Below are positions 24,818 to 33,082 of a stretch of DNA of 64,000 bases, in pieces. The DNA comes from Lachnospiraceae bacterium AC3007 (lineage in GTDB: Bacteria > Bacillota > Clostridia > Lachnospirales > Lachnospiraceae), in NCBI GenBank assembly GCA_000621405.1, contig KK211273.1, positions 1,188 to 65,187 of the forward strand, read 5' to 3'. The position numbers and the translations under genes are program-made. The notes below the pieces were generated by a model. It was not told the origin of the DNA. It was given only the letters and a program-made list of their open reading frames with translations, and searched no databases. The first letter of the stretch is position 1. Every line of letters starts with the position of its first letter.

Positions 24818-24872
24818 TGCGTTTCATCTCCCTTTCCACCGCACGATCTATTGTTACGCGATGAATACTGAA
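24810..24872 (-). pseudogene. C-terminal remnant of a second metallophosphoesterase
   Basis: Minus-strand codons give SIHRVTIDRAVEREMKRNE and then a stop. This closely matches the end of the metallophosphoesterase at 29414-30013 (SIHRQTIDRAVEKKQKREAEW). Nothing else of that gene remains, and the 3' end of the TOPRIM-like gene is 17 bases away. It overlaps the following start codon as the intact copy overlaps its downstream neighbour, so it records an ancestral gene pair broken by insertion of the AAA/TOPRIM module. Confidence 0.7.
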
Positions 24873-24889
24873 TCAATCAAAAAAATGGT

Positions 24890-25426
24890 TTAGTCTTTCA
24901 ACAGATCTAGCAATGTATATTCCCCTTTGCGAACATCGGATACATGGTCATACATCTGTATACTATGTACAAGATCATCTATATTCCTAAAATACTCCTT
25001 AACCCACTTCCTGCTTTTCAGATTCTCATTCTTAAAGATCTGTTTACAGTATTCGCTGGGTTTCCTTCCGGATTTTTTAAACTGATCATATTTGCCTTCG
25101 TTAAGAATGATCAACATTTCTATCTCCGGTGCCGTGATGACATTAATAACATCTACCTCATCGCAGTATGGCTTGCTCAGTCTGAAGTTCTCCCTTCTCG
25201 AATCAAGTACTCTTATAATCGTAAGCTTAAAATCCATTCTTACTTTAAGATACCTTTGCTCGAAGATTTCGGCACTTCTGCACCTTATGATCTCATCATA
25301 AAACAGATCTTCTTCTGTAAAGATCAGCCTGCCCGCATCAAGGAGCATTTCCATTATTGCTGTTTCAGCTCCGCCTTCGCATATAACGGCCACTTTTTCT
25401 CCGAGATTCAATTTTTCCCGCTTCAC
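24890..25426 (-). CDS. TOPRIM-like partner of the AAA ATPase (putative defence effector)
   Basis: This 178-residue protein starts with VAVICEGGAETAIMEMLL (residues 13-30), which resembles the EG..E motif of TOPRIM/RloB-like nucleases. TIIRVLDSRRENF near residue 70 is the candidate acidic second motif, and APEIEMLIILNEGKYDQF (about 99-116) is a further conserved block. It overlaps the ATPase gene by four bases (ATGA), so the two are made together. An AAA ATPase with a TOPRIM partner is the architecture of PARIS (AriAB) and RloAB-type systems; AriB is a tRNA nuclease. Assignment to either family is inference from motifs and pairing. Confidence 0.6.
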   Translation of the reverse strand: MKREKLNLGEKVAVICEGGAETAIMEMLLDAGRLIFTEEDLFYDEIIRCRSAEIFEQRYLKVRMDFKLTIIRVLDSRRENFRLSKPYCDEVDVINVITAPEIEMLIILNEGKYDQFKKSGRKPSEYCKQIFKNENLKSRKWVKEYFRNIDDLVHSIQMYDHVSDVRKGEYTLLDLLKD

Positions 25427-26580
25427 TTTATCTCCTCCCGAAGAAATCTTTTGAAATCCATGTAAGCCTCATAGCTCGGAGCAGTTCCATCAAGATAGTT
25501 GCTCTCATATGCAACACTCTTCTTGATGTCATTTCTTGTAAAACGGGATGCCAGGTTTTCAATCGAAATTCCATCCTCGTTTCTGATAATATAGGTATTA
25601 TCATTCCGGTCAAACTCATCCAACAATGACGGATAATGCGTCGAAAACACCAGAATTGCGCCGTTCTTGTTTATCTTATTGTTTTGGAACAATCGGATCA
25701 GAGTAGCCACAAGTTCCCTGTTAAAATGGTTCTCCATTTCATCCAGCAAAAGCACTCCGCCATTTTTGAATATATCAATGGCAACCATATATACAGTAAG
25801 ACCTTTGATTGTTCCGGAAGAAAGATATAGATTTAGTTCTCTTTCATTTGACAGTATTATTTCTTCTCTCTGTTTATGGAACTTCAAGCGTATATCTTTT
25901 TTTAGGCCTTTTTTCTCATAACGAAGGTACTCAACGCTTGGATCCAGCATTTTCAAAAGACTTGCCGGAAATTCAGCTTCCACCTCCAGCCTATTGTCAT
26001 CCGTAATATCAGACAGATCCTTATAGTCAATTCTGCACGAATGCTCTTTATTGTAGGCGATCATAATGCTTATGTCGTCTCTAAGATATGCTTCGTTATT
26101 ATCTCTGTTTACTTCAGAGTCATACTTCGTGAAATCAAAGAGCGTCTTCTTGTATTTGACCTTTTTTGCAGACTTTGATTTCAGATTTTCATGCAGGATA
26201 ACATATCTTCTTTCTTTACTTTTATTATCTACTCCTATCTCTACAGACAGATCATTTACATTTCCGTCATCATAGAAGAAAACTTCCAGCTTAAGCCTGT
26301 CTTCATCCGTCATAACTGACAGCACATCCCGTACCCCTGCATTATTGATCTGATTTGCAGAAAGAAGATTTAATACGAAAGAAACCATATTCAGAACAAT
26401 CGTCTTTCCGGATGCGTTGATCCCGATAAGTGCGATCACGTTATTTTGATATATATTTGAAAACAGAGGTGTCATCTGATCACTGTCTTCTTCTGTAACT
26501 CTCTGTGATGCAATAAGATCTATCGTTTCGCTTTCCTTAAATAGAGGATATCCGGAACAAACAATTCTTAAAAGTCTCAT
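25423..26580 (-). CDS. AAA15/21-type ATPase of a putative two-gene defence module
   Basis: This 385-residue SMC/ABC-like ATPase has Walker A GINASGKT at 53-60, a signature-like LSSGTIKGL (about 252-260), Walker B GGVLLLDEMENHF (about 274-286) and an H-loop STHYPSLL (about 312-319). A mid-region of about 150 residues replaces a long coiled coil. These are AAA15/AAA21 features found in OLD, RloA and AriA ATPases that sense phage and control a partner. It has its own promoter and is followed by the TOPRIM-like gene with a four-base overlap. Confidence 0.8.
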   Translation of the reverse strand: MRLLRIVCSGYPLFKESETIDLIASQRVTEEDSDQMTPLFSNIYQNNVIALIGINASGKTIVLNMVSFVLNLLSANQINNAGVRDVLSVMTDEDRLKLEVFFYDDGNVNDLSVEIGVDNKSKERRYVILHENLKSKSAKKVKYKKTLFDFTKYDSEVNRDNNEAYLRDDISIMIAYNKEHSCRIDYKDLSDITDDNRLEVEAEFPASLLKMLDPSVEYLRYEKKGLKKDIRLKFHKQREEIILSNERELNLYLSSGTIKGLTVYMVAIDIFKNGGVLLLDEMENHFNRELVATLIRLFQNNKINKNGAILVFSTHYPSLLDEFDRNDNTYIIRNEDGISIENLASRFTRNDIKKSVAYESNYLDGTAPSYEAYMDFKRFLREEIK

Positions 26581-26631
26581 ATTTAACCTCGCTTTGTATT
26601 ATTTACACTTTTGACGTAATTACTCACCGAT

Positions 26632-26660
26632 ATTTTATACGACGGCGCCTATTATGTCAA
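26632..26660 (-). promoter_or_regulatory. Promoter of the AAA/TOPRIM module
   Basis: On the minus strand, -35 TTGACA (26655-26660) and -10 TAAAAT (26632-26637) are 17 bp apart, 52 bp before the ATPase start. A near-perfect promoter suggests constant expression of the module. Confidence 0.75.
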
Positions 26661-26749
26661 TCATTAATTACGTGCTTCGCGTAAATAATCGCAAATGCTT
26701 CGTTCTTGTTTATTATAGAAAGCATGCTTGTAAAAGCTGTCAGAGGTAT

Positions 26750-27388
26750 CTATCCAAAAAGTTTCCCTTGTCTTGCGATGATCTTATTTATGGTATCCGA
26801 GTAATCGCGTTTTTCCTCATAATCTCCGCGATCTGCCGAAAAGTGTTTATATACTGCGATCATGTCAAGCTTCTGCTCTTCCTTCTTAAGATCCTTGTAG
26901 GGCGTATACTTAAACTCCCGGTCCGGATGATCCTTTTCATGCCATCTTTTTTGTCTTGCAATCCTCTTGTTATAGCAATCTTCACACAATGGTTCTACCC
27001 ATCCTCCGGTAAGCACCGGTACATTCATACGACCGCATTCGATACAAAAATAACCAGAAATATGATCATATTTAGATTCAAGATCTGACACTTCTTTCGG
27101 TGCAGCATTCGAGTATAACCTCAGTGTTCCGTATTTTTCCTTTACCTGGATCCACTGGAATTGATTGAGATAATTATTTCTGATCAGCACCTCTCTGTAT
27201 TCTTCAAGCATGATCTTACCAAAAGCTCTTTTCCATCCCGTCGGAACATCGTCATACATCGTGAAATTATAGCTTTGGATTCTCTTCCAATGCCAGTCCA
27301 CAGGCCATATCCATGGATATCGATCTATCAGCTTTTTGTTTCTTAGCCTTTCAGCTTTTCTTTTCTTCGCTTTACCTTTTCTGCTCAT
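26750..27388 (-). CDS. Zinc-ribbon protein of unknown function
   Basis: This 212-residue, lysine- and arginine-rich protein starts with a basic tail (SRKGKAKKRKAERLRNK). It carries one treble-clef-like four-Cys motif, YFCIECGR ... EPLCEDCYNKR (about residues 113-142). The pattern suits nucleic-acid binding, but I recognise no defined family. GGGGG lies eight bases upstream of its ATG. It follows the gene at 27416 closely and seems to be the last gene of the RNA ligase operon. Confidence 0.6.
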   Translation of the reverse strand: MSRKGKAKKRKAERLRNKKLIDRYPWIWPVDWHWKRIQSYNFTMYDDVPTGWKRAFGKIMLEEYREVLIRNNYLNQFQWIQVKEKYGTLRLYSNAAPKEVSDLESKYDHISGYFCIECGRMNVPVLTGGWVEPLCEDCYNKRIARQKRWHEKDHPDREFKYTPYKDLKKEEQKLDMIAVYKHFSADRGDYEEKRDYSDTINKIIARQGKLFG

Positions 27389-27415
27389 ACATCACACCCC
27401 CTGAACTTACAAATA

Positions 27416-28081
27416 TCAGTCCCACAAGGAAAAAAAATATTCCTTCAGCATGTCAATTGCCTCGTCCTTGCATTCTTCCCTGTATTTTTCAAGCTTTTCA
27501 TCCTCTTCCCGATGCTTCTCATAGATTTCTTTGTATTCAGGTATTTCATCCATGAAATGAATCGTTCCTCCGCCACCTCGTTTTTTGTTTTCTTCCAGTT
27601 CGGCTTTCGTCTGTAGCTTTTCGCCAAGAAAACCGTACTTTTCATCAAATTCAGAGAACGCTTTCATATACTCATCTTCGTACGGATTCTTTTTGGAGCA
27701 GGTTTCTTCATCGGTTTCCCTCCAAAGAAAAATCATCTGATCGAGTATTTTATCCCATTCGGCATGACAGGTATCATTCACAAGGATCCCATCTTCATTT
27801 GTATAATTCTCCCCAAGGTAACTCGGTGAACCATGGCGATTATCCTTCAAATGCCGGAGCATGTCCGGCATCAGTTCCTGTAAATATGAAAACATACTCC
27901 ATACATCACAATCAGCATACCCTCGGACAACTCTCTGTCTGCTCCATTTCAGGCACCTCCTGAAATGTTTGATCATCGCAATTATCCTGCTCTTTTCTCC
28001 TAATCCCGACATTGCAAAATCGTAACGGTTCCATATGTTTAAGTTTCGATCCGGTAATTCCTTTTTTCGCTTAAAACACAT
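27416..28081 (-). CDS. Phage-like hypothetical protein
   Basis: This 221-residue protein has the block RGYADCDVWSMFSYLQELMPDMLRHL, followed by a glycine-rich loop and WDKILDQMIFLW. The combination is familiar from hypothetical proteins of phages and integrative elements in Clostridia, with no known function. The C-terminal third is highly charged and predicted coiled. It starts three bases after the RNA ligase stop with GAGGGG upstream, so it is translated with the ligase. Confidence 0.6.
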   Translation of the reverse strand: MCFKRKKELPDRNLNIWNRYDFAMSGLGEKSRIIAMIKHFRRCLKWSRQRVVRGYADCDVWSMFSYLQELMPDMLRHLKDNRHGSPSYLGENYTNEDGILVNDTCHAEWDKILDQMIFLWRETDEETCSKKNPYEDEYMKAFSEFDEKYGFLGEKLQTKAELEENKKRGGGGTIHFMDEIPEYKEIYEKHREEDEKLEKYREECKDEAIDMLKEYFFSLWD

Positions 28082-28084
28082 TTA

Positions 28085-29128
28085 CTACCCCTCATTCTTC
28101 AAAAGATATTTGTTGCTCACAACCTTCATGGAAAGAGCAGCGCTGATCCTTTCATTAAATAGCGGTTCCGTTGGACGGATCACAATGCCTTCCTTCTTTC
28201 CACCTTTTGGGTATTCTCCGTCTGCCCTTTCAAGTAATGCTTCCACTGTTGGATACTTTGATGGCAGATCCATACCAACCTCTTCAACCGGAACCATCAT
28301 CAATCCTAATGAGTCACAGATTTCCTGCATCTTACGAAGTCCTACTCTCTCTCCATTGATACGTATCGTAAACACATACCATTCAGGTCTTGTCAGCTTC
28401 AATCTGTTCTGTTGGATTCCCGGAGCACACAGTTCTCCCTGTATGGTCAGTAAGTGCAGGACGTTTTCCTCATAATACTTCCGAAGTTTGCTTTCAATAT
28501 CCTCACGCTTAACCAGATCATAAAATGCACTCTTACCGTCATCCTTGTACTCATAATTATGACCGGTCACATGGAAGCCATCCTCATCTATGGATACTGA
28601 ATGAGAAGAACCATCCATCTTTGTAGTGATGTAATACTCCATATTGGCAAAATCCCCGATCAGATCAGGGTCAGCCTGAACCCTGGTCTCATCGGTATGC
28701 GGTACATCGATTGGAAGCGTACCGATCACGGTTCCGCCGGTAGTCACCTTCTCCTCGATTTCCCACTTACGTATTCCAAGGATCTCTGTTACATCTGAAC
28801 CAAGTTCAATATCTGAAGGCAACTCCGAAAACTGACAGATCGGAAGTAACAACCCCTGGGATATCTGTCCCCGGAACTTCATGGTTCTGAGGCGAAATCC
28901 CTCCCCCATAATATCCGTCTTACGATAACTTGACGCTCTCATAAACTCAAACTCCGGACGAACCGGAAGGAAACTGTCAATCTCGAAATACACCGCCAGG
29001 TCCATAGGCTGAAACTGGCCCTTATTTACAACGCACTGCCATCCCAGAACATTCGCAAGTTCAATCCTATCAGCTCCCTCAATCGGATCCATCTTCCATA
29101 TTCTTTGGATACTCGCTAATTTTCTCAT
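28085..29128 (-). CDS. DraRnl/Rnl5-type ATP-dependent RNA ligase
   Basis: This 347-residue ligase has nucleotidyltransferase motif I KMDGSS at 170-175, Lys170 being the residue that takes AMP. Later come the IQGELCAPG motif, YVFTIRI, motif IV EGIVIRP (about 313-319) and motif V SMKVVSNKY (about 333-341). The first 150 residues form the OB-like domain typical of the Deinococcus DR_B0094 family. That family seals 3'-OH/5'-phosphate nicks in RNA. GGAGGG precedes the ATG. It lies between a metallophosphoesterase and phage-like genes, consistent with an end-healing and sealing cassette. Confidence 0.88.
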   Translation of the reverse strand: MRKLASIQRIWKMDPIEGADRIELANVLGWQCVVNKGQFQPMDLAVYFEIDSFLPVRPEFEFMRASSYRKTDIMGEGFRLRTMKFRGQISQGLLLPICQFSELPSDIELGSDVTEILGIRKWEIEEKVTTGGTVIGTLPIDVPHTDETRVQADPDLIGDFANMEYYITTKMDGSSHSVSIDEDGFHVTGHNYEYKDDGKSAFYDLVKREDIESKLRKYYEENVLHLLTIQGELCAPGIQQNRLKLTRPEWYVFTIRINGERVGLRKMQEICDSLGLMMVPVEEVGMDLPSKYPTVEALLERADGEYPKGGKKEGIVIRPTEPLFNERISAALSMKVVSNKYLLKNEG

Positions 29129-29280
29129 TTTTTAACCCTCCGTTAATGTTTATGCAAATTTTTTGCTTTATCGAATTATGTGGTCAAAAAAAATCACTGT
29201 ACCTCGGCCAGATGCTCTGGTAACCATATCACCTTGTCAAACCATCCGCTTTCTCCTTCGTATGCATATATGAAATGCAT

Positions 29281-29436
29281 TCATTTGTCATAATCATCAC
29301 TTTTTGCCATCGCATTCTTGTGCCAGAAAGTGAATTTCTCCGGTTCCTCGACACACCATACCATGAATCTTTGAAGTGCTTGCTCCAGACTGATCCCATG
29401 CTTCAGATGGATGTCAGGTATTGCAAGTACATTCAT
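29281..29436 (-). pseudogene. Short metallophosphoesterase-like fragment
   Basis: The first residues, MNVLAIPDIHLKHG, match the start of the phosphoesterase at 23873-24817 (SKVFVIPDVHLKP). After that the sequence diverges and stops after 51 codons, so the catalytic domain is gone. It overlaps the end of the upstream phosphoesterase gene, as in the ancestral pair. A separate small protein using this start is possible, but the remnant explanation fits better. Confidence 0.5.
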
Positions 29437-30013
29437 TCTTCCATTCTGCCTCCCTTTTCTGTTTCTTCTCAACCGCCCTGTCTATCGTCTGGCGATGGAT
29501 GCTGTCAATATCCGAAAGGATCCCTTCTTTTATGATCTTTCCAAGATTGATCGGAGTATAACCGCACACATTTGCCGCAAGATTGATATGCTTACATCCT
29601 TCATGGTATGCCTCCATCCCGTTATGATCGTGACCATGAATATTCAGGCACCATGTCAGACCGTACACCGGCTCGTGCGACAACAGGATCTTATCCGAGA
29701 TAAAGAGCGGGCCCGAATAGATTTCATCAAACAGATCCTTATATGCTCCTCTCGCATCATGGTTTCCTATAAGCAAAATCTTTTTCCCAGCCTTGATCAT
29801 CGGCACATATTTCGGATCACCTACATCCCCCAGGCATACAAATGTATCACTCTTAAACACCCTTTTATTAATGATCTCCAGCTGTTCTTCCGGAGTGATC
29901 CAGTTCGGATCCATCAATTTGCAATCGCTGTCATCAAAATGCAGATCTGACAATATATATACGCTTCCTTTCTCCGACCAACGCCGGAATGGCTCATACA
30001 ATGTTGATATCAT
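29414..30013 (-). CDS. Small calcineurin-like metallophosphoesterase
   Basis: This 199-residue protein has ILSDLHFDD (about 17-25), CLGDVGDP (about 60-67), LIGNHDARG (about 81-89), LLSHEPVYG (about 112-120) and NIHGHDHNG (about 125-133), the full metallophosphoesterase metal ligand series. It resembles phage-encoded small phosphoesterases. The start at 30013 has GGAGG ten bases upstream. It precedes the RNA ligase gene and may heal RNA ends by removing phosphates, but its substrate is not known. Confidence 0.85.
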   Translation of the reverse strand: MISTLYEPFRRWSEKGSVYILSDLHFDDSDCKLMDPNWITPEEQLEIINKRVFKSDTFVCLGDVGDPKYVPMIKAGKKILLIGNHDARGAYKDLFDEIYSGPLFISDKILLSHEPVYGLTWCLNIHGHDHNGMEAYHEGCKHINLAANVCGYTPINLGKIIKEGILSDIDSIHRQTIDRAVEKKQKREAEWKNECTCNT

Positions 30014-30141
30014 CTTCTCACAACCTCCCATTTGTATATCCAACTATTACGGCAAGGTCCAAAATTTGGACTCTATCTTGTTTCTCAACCACGTCCGGAT
30101 TAATGCAGATCCGCAATATAGTACCGCACCTGCCTCACCTC

Positions 30142-30714
30142 CTAACAAAATTCTCCATTAGACCAGTCAAAAGGATACTCGTCATCATTATGACTATAAA
30201 AATCTCCCTCATCATGCAACGCTCTGACATGGTAATTTAACCTTAATGCCGCTTCTTTCTGCGTTCTGGTATATTCCAGATGATCAAAAGGAATCCATAT
30301 ATCAGCTTCTTCAGGATCACAGCTTTCTGTATGAAGGTATTTCCTTCCGTCACCAAATACTTTTTCTTCTCCATAAACCCATTTTTCAGGTTCCGGCTTT
30401 CGACCTGCATGATCTATCATTTTCTGCTTATAGCCATCCCACGAGAATTCCTCGCCGTATTCATCAAAAATCCTCAAGTCCTTTGCATATTTCTTATAAA
30501 AGCTTTCCATCTCCGAAAATGACCGAAAAGCTTTATGTATCTGGAATAATGGTCTCCATCCGTAACTACACTTATTCAAATGAATTTTGTATCCCAACTC
30601 AGGCTCATCGACAATTTCATACTCCAGGTCTACATTTCCATATTCGTCTACCTCAGCGAAATTATCTCTGGCTACCTTTTTATTCTTTATGAACAAGTAG
30701 TAATTCGTACCCAC
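30142..30714 (-). CDS. Phage-like hypothetical protein (GTNYY family)
   Basis: This protein of about 190 residues starts with the block GTNYYLF, followed by KIHLNKCSYGWRPLFQ, EYGEEFSWDGYKQ and HTESCDPEEADIW. A GTNYYL start plus H(I/L)xKxSxGW is familiar from small phage and prophage hypothetical proteins. The conserved start suggests the GTG at 30714 (GGTG six bases upstream), not the GTG at 30726. Its role is unknown; it lies upstream of the phosphoesterase and RNA ligase and may be part of the same transferred segment. Confidence 0.6.
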   Translation of the reverse strand: MGTNYYLFIKNKKVARDNFAEVDEYGNVDLEYEIVDEPELGYKIHLNKCSYGWRPLFQIHKAFRSFSEMESFYKKYAKDLRIFDEYGEEFSWDGYKQKMIDHAGRKPEPEKWVYGEEKVFGDGRKYLHTESCDPEEADIWIPFDHLEYTRTQKEAALRLNYHVRALHDEGDFYSHNDDEYPFDWSNGEFC

Positions 30715-30941
30715 TCTTATCACCACCTATCACATTTCTATCATTGGGATCTTCTCCCAGAATTCCCTCACCGTAACTAACCAACTGCGTAGAATCTTGA
30801 GGAAATCAATACCATCTTTTCCTAATAAGGACAGTTCTCCTTATCATTTTAATTTCCATATAATTACTTGTCATTGTACCAGTAGCGCAATAATCGCTCA
30901 CGCGATATTTTCGGTTTGTCGAATTGTGAAGCAAAAAAATA

Positions 30942-31286
30942 TCATTTCTTTTTTTCATTCAAAGCATAGATATATCCTAAAAGCCGGTTTCTGCAATCCC
31001 TGTTCATTTTCCTGTATTCAACCAGGATCTCATATTCTTCATCTTTCCGGTATACCGTCAGATAATCATTGTTCAGTGATTCGTTAGTCTCGGAGCCGGA
31101 TACTAAGTAGTATGGATCCACCTCTAACGTATCGCAGATCACCTTCAACTTATCGATGGAAGGATTCTGTTTCTTTCCTTTCCAGCTGCTCATCGTACTC
31201 TGGGGTATACCGGTCTTTTCAGAGAATTCCTTTTGAGTCATCCCTCTGTCATGAACAAGTTGTAATACTCTTTCACCAATTGTCAT
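30942..31286 (-). CDS. XRE-family helix-turn-helix regulator
   Basis: This 114-residue protein has an N-terminal HTH_3 domain (residues 4-58): MTQKEFSEKTGIPQSTMSSWKGKKQNPSIDKL. A short helical tail with repeated charged residues follows. It resembles phage Cro/CI-like repressors. Its promoter carries the palindrome ATTTGCAAAT between the -35 and -10 boxes, suggesting self-repression. It lies at the upstream edge of the phage-like RNA ligase segment and may be its control protein. Confidence 0.85.
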   Translation of the reverse strand: MTIGERVLQLVHDRGMTQKEFSEKTGIPQSTMSSWKGKKQNPSIDKLKVICDTLEVDPYYLVSGSETNESLNNDYLTVYRKDEEYEILVEYRKMNRDCRNRLLGYIYALNEKKK

Positions 31287-31320
31287 ATATATTCTTCTTT
31301 CCGAATCATTCGCTTATACA

Positions 31321-31349
31321 ATATTATTACATTTGCAAATTTTAATCAA
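31321..31349 (-). promoter_or_regulatory. Promoter and operator of the XRE gene
   Basis: On the minus strand, -35 TTGATT (31344-31349) and -10 TAATAT (31321-31326) are 17 bp apart. The perfect palindrome ATTTGCAAAT (31331-31340) lies in the spacer and is a likely repressor site. Confidence 0.65.
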
Positions 31350-31448
31350 GTATAAATCTCTACAAATGCATTGTTTTTATTTTTTCGCAGAATTTGCGGT
31401 ATTTTTGTATCAAAACAACCAATTTCATTGTCACTATAAACCCTGCAC

Positions 31449-31479
31449 TCCCGTGACAACCTAGTGTGGTGTCACGGGA
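31449..31479. repeat. Inverted repeat TCCCGTGAC-N13-GTCACGGGA
   Basis: A perfect 9+9 palindrome lies between the XRE promoter and the downstream terminator. It is followed by a second one, TTCGAAC/GTTCGAA, at about 31497-31516. These may be operators or a recombination site. I see no gene in the 31350-31528 stretch. Confidence 0.6.
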
Positions 31480-31528
31480 ATGTAGGTTCCACAGGATTTC
31501 GAACTTTCGGTTCGAAAATATCGAACAT

Positions 31529-31558
31529 AAAAAAGACGCCTGCATTCTCTGCAAGCGC
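31529..31558 (-). terminator. Terminator after the DUF4143 ATPase gene
   Basis: The hairpin GCGCTTGCA/TGCAGGCGTC is followed on the minus strand by six U residues, about 55 bp past the stop at 31613. Confidence 0.75.
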
Positions 31559-31612
31559 CCATCCATGCAATCCTAATATAACAGTTCTTCAATGCTATAA
31601 TGTCACAACCTT

Positions 31613-32953
31613 TTATAAAAACGGTACCATGTATACCGGGATATAACTAATACCATTTTCCCTCTTATAATCTTTCGTATGAACAACGTATTTTTCGCAT
31701 ATACGACTCCTGAATTTATCACAAAACACATCCAACGACTTATGTCCTCTGTAATTTCCCGACTTAACCTCTATAGGACAAATCTTGTTTCCCACCGAAG
31801 TCAGAAAATCTATCTCATACAAATGATTTGATGTATCACTTTCCATCGTGTAATAGAACAGATTATTACCTTTGGCAACAAGCATCTGGGCAACGACATT
31901 TTCATAGACATAGCCCAAATTGGCTTCAAGTTTATCGGAAAGCAACTTATTATAAATTGTATTCTCGGTATAATTCTTATCCCTGAACGCAAGCGTCACA
32001 AACAAACCTACATCGGAAGTAAACAATTTATATCTGCCCGCGTCCTTCTCTAACGCCATACCGACTCCGGGATTATTTGCGTGATACGCTATATTGACTG
32101 TGTAAGAAGAAAGCATATCCGGCAACAGATCACGTACCTGTCCGGAACGTGTGCCTTCTCTCGCGCTTGATAATACATACCTCGAAGCATTGCCGCTTAA
32201 GTTTGCGGGTATCGCATCATATATGTCCCCCGCCAGACCGGAAGGATCGATTTTTGTAAAATCTTCTTCGTAAAGATCTACTATGTCTCTTTTGATCTCA
32301 TCTACCGCCTGCAGATTATTCTGTTCTAAATATGTTTCTATGGCCTGAGGCATTCCTCCGATCAGCATATATAATCTAAATGTCCGCATGAGACTCCTGT
32401 GGACAGAATTCCCCGCAGGTCTCTTTTTCTCCATAAGCATTTTGATCGTCCCGGTAGAAACCTCATCACCGATTGCCCACAAAAATTCCTCAAAATCCAT
32501 CGGATACATAGATATTTTATGTTCTTCGCTTGGGATCAGAATATCCTTCGTATTCTTCCTGATTGATATAAGTGACCCTGTCTCAATGTATTTATATCTG
32601 CCATCGGCTACGAGATACTTTATTGCCTGCCTTGCCTTGGGAAGCAACTGGACTTCATCAAAAATGATCACAGATTCTTTCTCAAATAATCTTGTTCCGG
32701 TCAATTGCTGCAACTGTAAAAAGAAGAAATCCAGATCATAAGTATCATCAAATAAGTCCTTGATTGCCTTGCTGGTATGGGCAAAATCAATCATGATGTA
32801 TGATTTAAACTCTTTTTTAGCAAATTCTTCCGCTATAGTCGATTTACCGACTCGTCTCGCTCCCTTAATCAGCAATGCGTACTTATCACTTCGATTTTCC
32901 TTCCATTCAAGAATCTCGCTATAGATTTTCCTTCTAAATACCGGTTTTTCCAT
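31613..32953 (-). CDS. AAA_14/DUF4143 ATP-binding protein
   Basis: This 446-residue protein belongs to a very common family. The AAA_14 domain has Walker A IKGARRVGKSTIAEEF (about 29-44) and Walker B SVIIFDEVQLLP (about 94-105), with YIETGSLISI as sensor. The C-terminal DUF4143 domain has NLGYVYENVVAQML and the nuclease-like YEIDFLTSVGNKICPIEVKSG (D...ExK, about 388-408). Function is unknown; it is often found alone in genomic islands. AAGGA lies about 11 bases upstream. Three direct repeats lie in front of it at 32983-33065. Confidence 0.85.
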   Translation of the reverse strand: MEKPVFRRKIYSEILEWKENRSDKYALLIKGARRVGKSTIAEEFAKKEFKSYIMIDFAHTSKAIKDLFDDTYDLDFFFLQLQQLTGTRLFEKESVIIFDEVQLLPKARQAIKYLVADGRYKYIETGSLISIRKNTKDILIPSEEHKISMYPMDFEEFLWAIGDEVSTGTIKMLMEKKRPAGNSVHRSLMRTFRLYMLIGGMPQAIETYLEQNNLQAVDEIKRDIVDLYEEDFTKIDPSGLAGDIYDAIPANLSGNASRYVLSSAREGTRSGQVRDLLPDMLSSYTVNIAYHANNPGVGMALEKDAGRYKLFTSDVGLFVTLAFRDKNYTENTIYNKLLSDKLEANLGYVYENVVAQMLVAKGNNLFYYTMESDTSNHLYEIDFLTSVGNKICPIEVKSGNYRGHKSLDVFCDKFRSRICEKYVVHTKDYKRENGISYIPVYMVPFL

Positions 32954-32982
32954 ACTTCAATCCGTCCTTTCAAACCGAGTAT

Positions 32983-33065
32983 AACGCAAATCCCCATTCG
33001 TGTAAATGCATTTTTAACGCAAATCCCCATTCATTTATTTTGGATTTTTACTCAAATCCCCGTTC
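32983..33065. repeat. Three direct repeats upstream of the DUF4143 ATPase gene
   Basis: AACGCAAATCCCCATTC occurs at 32983-32999 and 33016-33032, and CTCAAATCCCCGTTC at 33051-33065. The spacings of 33 and 35 bp are about three helical turns. They are probable binding sites, perhaps for the ATPase itself. Confidence 0.65.
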
Positions 33066-33082
33066 AGTTGACTCCCTATGTA

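Noticed and set aside
24890-26580. Septu (PtuAB) or Gabija assignment for the ATPase pair
   Set aside because: The small partner has no HNH motif as in PtuB, and the ATPase partner is not a UvrD-like helicase as in Gabija.
29165-29270. A 28-codon frame between the RNA ligase and the phosphoesterase fragment
   Set aside because: It has an upstream GA-rich stretch but is too short and has no recognisable features; it is left as a probable tail of a lost gene.
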